A stretch of DNA of 38,697 nt from Alphaproteobacteria bacterium (GCA_024279675.1 JAJRRG010000177.1:1-38697); one strand, 5' to 3'. Counted from the stretch's first letter, positions 27,703-34,485 are shown. Numbers and translations: made by a program. The notes: generated by a model not told the origin, from the sequence alone.

Positions 27703-27957
27703 TCATTGTGCTGGCTCGAGCAAATTGGGTGTGGTTGGCCGATGTATGTCGATGGGCCAAATGGCACCCTCCGGCCAGTGCCCGGACAGCCAATTCATAG
27801 CTCGCGCATATGCACGGGTACCAACGTCCCCGCCACCTGCCAAACGCTTCAATCTCTTACCATCGTTAAATATAAGCGTCGAAACTCGCGATTGAGAAAG
27901 GCAAGTTGCAAAACAATAGGCCTCAGCAACACAAAGAAGTTTATCTATCTGGGTCAT
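27703..27957 (-). CDS. Small Cro-position regulator-like protein
   Basis: 84 aa MTQIDKLLCVAEAYCFATCLSQSRVSTLIFNDGKRLKRLAGGGDVGTRAYARAMNWLSGHWPEG; divergent from the CI-like repressor. Confidence 0.7.
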   Translation of the reverse strand: MTQIDKLLCVAEAYCFATCLSQSRVSTLIFNDGKRLKRLAGGGDVGTRAYARAMNWLSGHWPEGAIWPIDIHRPTTPNLLEPAQ

Positions 27958-27965
27958 GGTGCGTC

Positions 27966-27993
27966 AATATACGCGGGTTTAATCCCGCGTCAA
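27966..27993 (-). promoter_or_regulatory. Early leftward promoter with CI-type operator O1
   Basis: Minus strand TTGACG-CGGGATTAAACCCGCG-TATATT; the GCGGG-ATTAAA-CCCGC palindrome overlaps the last -35 base and fills the spacer. Confidence 0.75.
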
Positions 27994-28046
27994 GCGGTTT
28001 TTGTAACGGCTAGTAATATTCTTTGGCGCGGGTAGGATACCGCAAC

Positions 28047-28733
28047 ATGAGCAACGACCTGACAAAAAGAATTTCACAACGCCTTGGCGAACTCAATTTG
28101 AGCGCCCAAAAAGCGTCCCTTCGCGTATCAAATAACCGAGATTTTTTACGCAATGTGTTGCGGGCTGGCGAGGACGCAAACCCCAAGCGTGAAACGATCC
28201 TCCTAATCGCCGAGGCGCTGGAAAGCAGTGCAACGTGGCTTTTGACTGGTCATGATTCGGAAAATAATGTTGCCAACGAGGTAACCAGAGCAAATATTAC
28301 CCTACCCTATCGCGATTCAATGCCCCGCGATGTACCTGTGCGCGGCACCGCTGCCGGCGCAATGGGAACCACAGGCGCATTTGAGTTTACCTCTGATACT
28401 GTTGACTACGTTAGACGCCCGCCAGGCCTAGCAAACGCGAGTGACATTTATGCACTTTATGTCACAGGCGAAAGCATGGAGCCGCGATATCATCATGGGG
28501 ATTTGATTTTTGTATCACCGCACAAACCGATTTCCCCTAATGACATTATAGTTATCCAAGAGGCCAATACGGACAATGGGTGCCCGCAAGCTTTCATTAA
28601 ATTATTCTTGCGCCGCTCCGGCTCTAGAATCATGACGCGTCAATACAACCCCCTGAGCAACGTTACTTTTATGGTAAAATCTGGCACAGTGATGCACAAG
28701 GTATTATCCACTAACGAGATGCTTGGTATATAA
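28047..28733 (+). CDS. CI-like repressor (HTH + S24 peptidase)
   Basis: MSNDLTKRISQRLGELNLSAQKASLRV..., YALYVTGESMEPRYHHGDLIFVSPHKPISPNDIIVIQ (S24 active-site region). Confidence 0.9.
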   Translation: MSNDLTKRISQRLGELNLSAQKASLRVSNNRDFLRNVLRAGEDANPKRETILLIAEALESSATWLLTGHDSENNVANEVTRANITLPYRDSMPRDVPVRGTAAGAMGTTGAFEFTSDTVDYVRRPPGLANASDIYALYVTGESMEPRYHHGDLIFVSPHKPISPNDIIVIQEANTDNGCPQAFIKLFLRRSGSRIMTRQYNPLSNVTFMVKSGTVMHKVLSTNEMLGI

Positions 28734-28748
28734 ATTAGGGCCCAACCC

Positions 28749-29111
28749 ATGTCTGGTTTGATCATATTACTGTTATGGATCGGCGCGATTGTCGCTGGTT
28801 TCGAGGCCGTGGGTGCCTACACCAACGCACAAAGCGTCATGCACCAAGTGTATGCCGCCCTAGCATGCACCGCGTCTGGTCTCTTTCTTGGGCTCAGCAT
28901 GATCATTGTGCAGCTAGACAAACTGAATGATATCCACACCTCACTTCGTGAGATTGAAAGTTTTTCCCAACACTTGGAGCGGCTCAACCCAACCCTTCGA
29001 CAAGAACTTGATCAACAAGAAATCGACACACCTCCCATGAGCACAAAACGCCAAGCGAGAAGCTTTTGGGATAATTTCAAAATTGGCGGACGAAACAGCA
29101 AGCGGGACTAA
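28749..29111 (+). CDS. Small membrane protein in the repressor transcription unit
   Basis: 120 aa with two predicted TM helices; 15 bp after the repressor stop. Confidence 0.65.
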   Translation: MSGLIILLLWIGAIVAGFEAVGAYTNAQSVMHQVYAALACTASGLFLGLSMIIVQLDKLNDIHTSLREIESFSQHLERLNPTLRQELDQQEIDTPPMSTKRQARSFWDNFKIGGRNSKRD

Positions 29112-29122
29112 TCCCGCTTTTT
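29100..29122 (+). terminator. Hairpin plus U-tract ending the repressor unit; also operator-like (O2)
   Basis: AAGCGGG-ACTAAT-CCCGCTTTTT. Confidence 0.7.
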
Positions 29123-29124
29123 GC

Positions 29125-29153
29125 TTGACGCGGGATTAAACCCGCACTATAAC
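29125..29153 (+). promoter_or_regulatory. Second promoter with CI-type operator O3
   Basis: TTGACG-CGGGATTAAACCCGCAC-TATAAC; shares GCTTGACGCGGGATTAAACCCGC with O1 (opposite strand). Confidence 0.8.
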
Positions 29154-29183
29154 CTCTTCATCTTAAAACCGATGGAGAGAGTT

Positions 29184-29735
29184 ATGAACAATCCCAACCA
29201 ATGTGAATATTGCGGTAAGTATGCATCAAAAGATGATGGGTATTTCGCCCCGCCGATGGCTGCAGGCAAAAACGTTCGTCTATGTTGCGACGCGGTTTGT
29301 GCCGACGATCTTTTGGCCCGTGACAAGCAACAACTTGCCACCCCAGCCTTTACCCGCCTCGATGAGATGGTAGCTTTTATGCTCGATCGCCAGAGCGTAT
29401 CAATCGAGGATCTGATAATTGAAGGGTACTCGTTCGATGAAATCGGCGATCTTGTCGGTCAAGCGCAAAAGATTGCCAACCGCAAGCTGGTTCAACACCT
29501 GCATGTGGTTCCCACGCCCCCAAATGACCCTGCCCCGCTTTCCACGCGCAACGCCGCCCGCCTGATCGCCAACCTATTGCCCGATCAGAGAGAGGTTTTT
29601 GCCACGCTGGAAGCGCAAGGGATGAGCGAAGCGGAAATCTCGGCGTCCCTTCCTGAAATTATTGCCATCGCGGCGGACAATTTCGCCGTATCCCTGCCCA
29701 CACTTGGCCTGCCCGCTCATCGGGCGGTTGCATAA
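29184..29735 (+). CDS. Hypothetical protein with N-terminal Cys cluster
   Basis: MNNPNQCEYCGKYASKDDGYFAPPMAAGKNVRLCCDAVCADDLL; SD GGAGAGAG upstream. The track start (29121) overlaps the promoter. Confidence 0.65.
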   Translation: MNNPNQCEYCGKYASKDDGYFAPPMAAGKNVRLCCDAVCADDLLARDKQQLATPAFTRLDEMVAFMLDRQSVSIEDLIIEGYSFDEIGDLVGQAQKIANRKLVQHLHVVPTPPNDPAPLSTRNAARLIANLLPDQREVFATLEAQGMSEAEISASLPEIIAIAADNFAVSLPTLGLPAHRAVA

Positions 29736-29914
29736 TGGCAACTTTATTCACGCCGCCGTTGCAGGCTTCGCCTGCGTCCCAATTGTCGCGGTTATTTGCA
29801 CCCCCGCCATGGATAAAACATCTAAAACGCGCGGCAATCACAGGATTGCAGGCGGTGATATTCCTCACCGCCTTCGCCGCAGTCTTTGCGCCCCTGTGGT
29901 GGCTAACGCCATGA
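29735..29914 (+). CDS. Small membrane protein (59 aa)
   Basis: MATLFTPPLQASPASQLSRLFAPPPWIKHLKRAAITGLQAVIFLTAFAAVFAPLWWLTP; TAATG overlap with previous stop. Confidence 0.45.
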   Translation: MATLFTPPLQASPASQLSRLFAPPPWIKHLKRAAITGLQAVIFLTAFAAVFAPLWWLTP

Positions 29915-29964
29915 GTGAGTTGCGGTTCGCCCCGAACAATTCGCGCATAAGCGAATTGAGCAAG

Positions 29965-30000
29965 GAATGCCCTGAGCGAAGCCGCGAAGGGCCAGCCAAA
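29965..30000. repeat. CPERSREG-type intragenic REP-like sequence
   Basis: GAATGCCCTGAGCGAAGCCGCGAAGGGCCAGCC, read as ECPERSREGPA in a small ORF (29911..30030). Confidence 0.55.
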
Positions 30001-30026
30001 ATAAGCTCTGCGGCAGGATGGGCGAA

Positions 30027-30158
30027 ATGAGTGACCCGGTAATCTGGTTTTTTGCGGGTTTTGTAGTCGGATTCGCAATCAGCGTAATCGCGCTCATTGT
30101 CACGCTGGCATTTGCCGGCGACAGGGCCCAAGCCAAAATTGATGAGAGATTAGAATGA
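30027..30158 (+). CDS. Small single-TM protein (about 43 aa)
   Basis: MSDPVIWFFAGFVVGFAISVIALIVTLAFAGDRAQAKIDERLE; ATGA overlap. Confidence 0.45.
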   Translation: MSDPVIWFFAGFVVGFAISVIALIVTLAFAGDRAQAKIDERLE

Positions 30159-30166
30159 GCACTGCC

Positions 30167-30694
30167 TCAAACTTCGTTGACCTTCTTATACCGGACGCCT
30201 TCAAAGGGCAGTATCCAACCAGTAAGGCTATGGAAAAATGGTATGATCAAACGTTCAGTTTTTGGATCGTAAATGCCTTGTGCATCAAGCGCGTCGTTAT
30301 AGGCTTTTGCATCAATAGCTCGGAGAGTAGGCATTTCGTTGCCCGTTATGCGCACCATTTCAGCGTTGAAATCTGCCAACTGTACTTCGGTCGGCGACAC
30401 CAACTCCTCTATGCTGGCGAGCAGGTAATAATAGTCCCGTTGCAAAACTTGATGGTCGCGTGCGGCCCCACCCAAATCAAATACAAGCTGCAACGACCCA
30501 ACGACTGCAACCGCGCCACCGAGCCAGCGTTGATCAAGCCCAAGGCTACCTGCCACGTTAGCAATCACACTCGCCCCGAGCATCAACACTACAAAATTGA
30601 AAAACCGGTTTATACGCTCCAACGAGCGGAACCGTGCACTATGATAAAGCGCATTCCGCAACACATTAAATCGAAGATTATCCCGGTCAGTCAT
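30167..30694 (-). CDS. 2-TM protein, SLATT-like
   Basis: MTDRDNLRFNVLRNALYHSARFRSLERINRFFNFVVLMLGASVIANVAGSL..WLGGAVAVVGSLQLVFDLGGAARDHQVLQRDYYYLLASIEE; opposite strand to its neighbours. Confidence 0.55.
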   Translation of the reverse strand: MTDRDNLRFNVLRNALYHSARFRSLERINRFFNFVVLMLGASVIANVAGSLGLDQRWLGGAVAVVGSLQLVFDLGGAARDHQVLQRDYYYLLASIEELVSPTEVQLADFNAEMVRITGNEMPTLRAIDAKAYNDALDAQGIYDPKTERLIIPFFHSLTGWILPFEGVRYKKVNEV

Positions 30695-30699
30695 TCTTT

Positions 30700-30789
30700 T
30701 TATTCCTTTTTTGGTGGACGAGGCGCGGGTGACGGTTTGGACGGCTGTCGTGGGCCAACACTTGCACCTGAACCAGTTCCTTTTGACAT
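30700..30789 (-). CDS. Small Pro/Lys-rich peptide upstream of the 2-TM protein
   Basis: MSKGTGSGASVGPRQPSKPSPAPRPPKKE with AAGGAG ribosome site. Confidence 0.45.
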   Translation of the reverse strand: MSKGTGSGASVGPRQPSKPSPAPRPPKKE

Positions 30790-30933
30790 TTTTATTGTCT
30801 CCTTGTGGTTGTTTCACTGGGGGATAAAGAGTGACGCGGGGCGTAGCATCGCTTTGCGTCACTTGCACTCTAACATATTTTTACTGAATACGAAATCAAG
30901 CGGAGGCCTACTCTCACTCTACCTGCAAACTCA

Positions 30934-31116
30934 TCAGTCGGTTTTGGGTTTTGGGGGCTTGGGTTTGGCGGGCTGGCGAACACCTAATGAATACTTCACC
31001 GGCTTTTTACCTTCTTCATTCCGCCCCAAGCCGACACGCTCGCTCCCCGGTTTATCTGTCGGCCGTTTAGTGCGTGAATTCCCACCTTTTTGGTTGTCGT
31101 CTTTTCTATCAACCAT
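30934..31116 (-). CDS. Small basic Pro/Lys-rich protein
   Basis: [60 protein letters not shown]. Confidence 0.45.
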   Translation of the reverse strand: MVDRKDDNQKGGNSRTKRPTDKPGSERVGLGRNEEGKKPVKYSLGVRQPAKPKPPKPKTD

Positions 31117-31206
31117 CGAAAATATTTCCCGTTTGGATTGGCACAAGCAACTTTTGCCACGCATCAGCCACAAATCAATATTCAACCTATAAAAGGATAC
31201 CCCACA

Positions 31207-31470
31207 ATGACACCCCAATCAAATTTTGACGGCACAGGCCGCGACCTGCTTCTTTCTCTGGTTGAGCGTATCGAGCGACTAGAGGAAGAGAAAACCGCAA
31301 TTGCAGACGATATCCGCGAGGTAAAAGCCGAAGCAAAAAGCCACGGCTTTGATGTCAAAGCCATCAACCAACTGGTCAAGTTGCGCAAAATCGACGCCAA
31401 CGACCGGATAGAGCAAGAAGCAATTCTCGACACCTATATGCACGCGCTCGGGATGATACCAGACACGTAG
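31207..31470 (+). CDS. GapR-like DUF2312 nucleoid-associated protein
   Basis: [54 protein letters not shown]2312 signature. Confidence 0.88.
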   Translation: MTPQSNFDGTGRDLLLSLVERIERLEEEKTAIADDIREVKAEAKSHGFDVKAINQLVKLRKIDANDRIEQEAILDTYMHALGMIPDT

Positions 31471-31478
31471 CCAAACCA

Positions 31479-32126
31479 ATGAGCCAGCCCCTCACGCAAT
31501 TTATGAAAATTACCAGCTCAGGCAAGTTCATCGACTATGAAAACCCGACGGTTGACGCCATCGACACAGGTACCATCGCCAACGAACTTTCCCTGATCAA
31601 TCGCTGGAATGGCAACCTGCATTTTCCCTATTCGGTTGTTCAACATTCCTTGCTGGTGGCACAGCTTATCCCTGTGCCCGAGTGGCGAATATATGGCCTT
31701 TTGCACGATGCGGCAGAGGCATATATTGGGGATATCAACACCCCACTGAAAAAGTTTATCCAGATGGGCGGGGGTGCCGGGGAAGGCTCGACCAGAGCCG
31801 ACGGCGGCAATACAAAAAACAACGGCACTGATATCATGGGTCTTGAACGCCAGATATTGAATTGCATCTGGGAACATTTTGACCTGCCCAAACCAACGGC
31901 TGAGATCGCCAAGGCCGTCCACCTTGCCGACCAGGTTGCTCTCGCAACCGAGTACCGCGATGTGGTCATGGGAACCTCTCCCCGATGGACACCAACGGCC
32001 AAGCCCCACAATCGAGCGCTGAAATTTATGCCACCAGCTGAGGCTCAATGTCAGTTTTTAGCGGCGATTGATGATTATCTACTGATTTTCCGTGCCTCAC
32101 AAAACCAAATTAAGGGAGTTGCGTGA
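31479..32126 (+). CDS. HD-domain phosphohydrolase (YfbR-like) with inserted element D
   Basis: FPYSVVQHSLLVAQLIP...GLLHDAAEAYIGDINTPLKKFI; HD motif LLHDAAEAY. Confidence 0.85.
   Translation: MSQPLTQFMKITSSGKFIDYENPTVDAIDTGTIANELSLINRWNGNLHFPYSVVQHSLLVAQLIPVPEWRIYGLLHDAAEAYIGDINTPLKKFIQMGGGAGEGSTRADGGNTKNNGTDIMGLERQILNCIWEHFDLPKPTAEIAKAVHLADQVALATEYRDVVMGTSPRWTPTAKPHNRALKFMPPAEAQCQFLAAIDDYLLIFRASQNQIKGVA
31767..31808 (+). repeat. Intragenic element copy D (42 bp)
   Basis: GGCGGGGGTGCCGGGGAAGGCTCGACCAGAGCCGACGGCGGC. Confidence 0.85.
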
Positions 32127-32419
32127 TGTCAAACCACGTTAAAGCCACCACCCTTTGGAAAGCTTTATCAACGGCTTTCCCTGACCACCCATTTGCATAC
32201 ATGTGGGCGATGGAACGACCCATATGGTTTTTCTTTAGGCGTGTCCGATTCTACAAAAAATGCAGAAAAATATTTGAGGCACATGGGGCAGTTTTGAACG
32301 ATGAAACTTTTCTAAAATGGCGCAGAACCGACCCCCAATCTGGCTATGAAGATGCTGGCGGCGCGCAAATCAGAAAAATACGGGAGGCTTTTTTCGATGG
32401 CTCAAAATTCAAAAATTGA
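32123..32419 (+). CDS. Hypothetical phage protein
   Basis: 98-aa ORF with 4-nt overlap to HD gene. Confidence 0.5.
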   Translation: MMSNHVKATTLWKALSTAFPDHPFAYMWAMERPIWFFFRRVRFYKKCRKIFEAHGAVLNDETFLKWRRTDPQSGYEDAGGAQIRKIREAFFDGSKFKN

Positions 32420-32588
32420 ATGGACAGACGCGACGTGGAACCCCATCACCGGATGTTCCATCGTCTCCCCCGGGTGCACCAACTGTTATGCCATGCGCCA
32501 CGCTGGCACGCGTCTGAAGAACCGCCCTTCCCGAATGGGCCTGACCAAGCTGATCGAAATTCAAACCATGCTGGGGATCAAGAAATGA
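32397..32588 (+). pseudogene. Truncated DUF5131 (phage Gp37/Gp68) family remnant
   Basis: [64 protein letters not shown]-terminal Cys motif then an early end. Confidence 0.7.
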
Positions 32589-32974
32589 GCCACCGCGTAA
32601 ACCTACCCAAACCCAGGCCAAACCCTGAGCTTGAAGAATTGCTGGCGCAGGCTAGAAAAATCACAAGTGACCCAGAACAGGAAAGCGAGTGGGAACGCAA
32701 AAGGACAAGGTTAAAAACAATCGCAATTTTATTGCGCGACAACCCGCACCTGTCGCGTGATTACGTGACAGGCATCGTTGACATGCTCGATCGCGAAAAT
32801 TCGATGGCAATTACAAACCATCAACCTGCGAACGTCCAAGCAAGCGATTATTCTTATTGCGGCTGGCTGATTAGTAGATTTGAAAAACGACGTGGTGGAA
32901 TCCGTTTTGTGGTAGAGGATAGCAATGGAAGGCTGTTTATCCACAATGCCAAGCAGTTGGGAATTGATGAATGA
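32585..32974 (+). CDS. Hypothetical phage protein
   Basis: 129 aa from [30 protein letters not shown] overlap with previous ORF. Confidence 0.55.
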   Translation: MSHRVNLPKPRPNPELEELLAQARKITSDPEQESEWERKRTRLKTIAILLRDNPHLSRDYVTGIVDMLDRENSMAITNHQPANVQASDYSYCGWLISRFEKRRGGIRFVVEDSNGRLFIHNAKQLGIDE

Positions 32975-33384
32975 ACGACGTGGATATTGATGCGCCAATG
33001 ACCTTAGAAAGAGCCTGTGAAGTTGTGTTCAAAAACTCCATCGGAGCCGACACCTTGCGCGCCCAGGCAAAACGCGGCAATCTGACCATTGAAAAAATTG
33101 GGCGAAGACAATTTGTAACGCACCGCGCAATCGCAGACATGAGGCAAAAATGCCAAATCAACACCGCTTCAAAGGCGCTAGGCTCTACCTTCAGCCAGAA
33201 CGGCGGAACAACGCCGATCAACTCATCGAACATAGTATCTGGGTCATCCGTGACGGACCGCGCAAGCGTAGCACTCGTTGCGGCCCAAATGACCGCGACC
33301 AAGCTGAAAGAAAGCTTGCAGAGTACATCGCCGAAAAACACCAACCGGAACAACAATCAAGCACTAACCCTGATCAAATCCTGA
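32971..33384 (+). CDS. Excisionase-like small DNA-binding protein
   Basis: MTLERACEVVFKNSIGADTLRAQAKRGNLTIEKIGRRQFVTHRAIADMRQKC (MerR/Xis-type HTH); overlaps integrase start. Confidence 0.7.
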   Translation: MNDVDIDAPMTLERACEVVFKNSIGADTLRAQAKRGNLTIEKIGRRQFVTHRAIADMRQKCQINTASKALGSTFSQNGGTTPINSSNIVSGSSVTDRASVALVAAQMTATKLKESLQSTSPKNTNRNNNQALTLIKS

Positions 33385-34343
33385 TTGCTGATATTCTAAA
33401 TCTCTATCTGAAAGATAAAGCACCCACAGGCTCCCGGCCAATGGAAACCGCAAGCCGCGTTTCGCGCCTTTTGAACTGGTGGGGCAACCCTGAACAGGCA
33501 CAAAAAGACCTTATCGCCGCCAACCAGAACACTAGTTTTTATGGCGTTGCGGGCGATGTTCGCGGCGCAACCTGTCGATGCTTTGCCACCACAATAAAGG
33601 CAAAATCCCAAGCGCGGCGACTCTTGGAAGACCTCCGAGCAGCCCTGAATTATGCATTTCAAGAGGGGATGATTGACCGGAAAATCCCAGTGACACTCCC
33701 ACAAAAACCACAACCGCGAGACAGATGGTTATCGCGGAACGAAGCCGCCAACATGGTTTGGCGTGCATGGCGATATCGGGATCCACTCACGGGGTTTGCA
33801 ACCCGAAAACACGTCGCTCGATACATTTTGACCGGGCTTTATACCGGAACCCGAAAAGCCGCTATACTTCACACTGCCTTTGATCGCCGTCCTGGGTGTG
33901 GTTTCATCGACCTAAAAAACGGGGTTTTCTATCGCTTGGCCCAGGGCAAAAGGCAAACCAAAAAACGCCAACCTCCCATCCGTGTTCCGGCACGGCTATT
34001 GGCACATATGCGCCGCTGGAAGCAAAATGATCAAAAATTCCTGATTGAGTATTTGAGCTCTCCAATTACCGATATTGGCAATGCGTTTGAATCTGTCGCG
34101 CATGAATGCGGGTATTTTGATGTGACCCCACACACCTTGCGCCACACAGCGGCGACATGGGCCATGCAAAATGGTGGCGACGCGTGGAAGATTGCCGGAT
34201 ATTTGGGCATGAGCCTTGAAACGCTGGTCAATAATTATGGACATCATAGCCCCGAACATCTGGATGGGGCCGGTGATGTAATTGCTCATCGAAACAAAGC
34301 GAAAATCACCCCGACTAACCCCGACAGGAAAACCGGAACATAA
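33150..34343 (+). CDS. int: Tyrosine-type phage integrase
   Basis: ILTGLYTGTRKAAILHTAF ... VTPHTLRHTAATWAMQNGGDAWKIAGYLGMSLETLVNNYGHH (R..HxxR..Y). Confidence 0.93.
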   Translation: MPNQHRFKGARLYLQPERRNNADQLIEHSIWVIRDGPRKRSTRCGPNDRDQAERKLAEYIAEKHQPEQQSSTNPDQILIADILNLYLKDKAPTGSRPMETASRVSRLLNWWGNPEQAQKDLIAANQNTSFYGVAGDVRGATCRCFATTIKAKSQARRLLEDLRAALNYAFQEGMIDRKIPVTLPQKPQPRDRWLSRNEAANMVWRAWRYRDPLTGFATRKHVARYILTGLYTGTRKAAILHTAFDRRPGCGFIDLKNGVFYRLAQGKRQTKKRQPPIRVPARLLAHMRRWKQNDQKFLIEYLSSPITDIGNAFESVAHECGYFDVTPHTLRHTAATWAMQNGGDAWKIAGYLGMSLETLVNNYGHHSPEHLDGAGDVIAHRNKAKITPTNPDRKTGT

Positions 34344-34412
34344 CGTGATTTTGTTGCTTTTGCTTCGACCCAAAGTCCAGCAAAACCGGGCGTTAGAGGC
34401 TTATCAACATTG

Positions 34413-34457
34413 TTCGGAACGTGGGGGTCGCAGGTTCAAATCCTGCTACTCCGACCA
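34413..34457 (+). other. Prophage attachment half-site: 3' fragment of tRNA-Pro(CGG) from anticodon loop to CCA
   Basis: TTCGGAACGTGGGGGTCGCAGGTTCAAATCCTGCTACTCCGACCA; no 5' half or matching anticodon 5' stem upstream. Confidence 0.8.
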
Positions 34458-34485
34458 AAATGTCCTTCACCCAATAAATTCACAT

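Noticed and set aside
31135-31165. Possible sigma54 promoter (TTGGCAC...TTGC) before the GapR-like gene
   Set aside because: Spacing between TGGCAC and TTGC is too long for a sigma54 site.
30155-31192. 345-aa plus-strand ORF
   Set aside because: Antisense to the SLATT-like cassette; composition not protein-like, while the opposite strand has starts, ribosome sites and TM pattern.
1-34457. Search for a CRISPR array
   Set aside because: No regularly spaced identical repeats with unique spacers; the only regular array is the iteron set in the initiator gene.
1-34457. Endolysin/holin cassette
   Set aside because: No recognisable lysozyme, amidase or spanin in the window; probably left of position 1. 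The small TM ORFs at 29.7-30.2 kb are not enough evidence.
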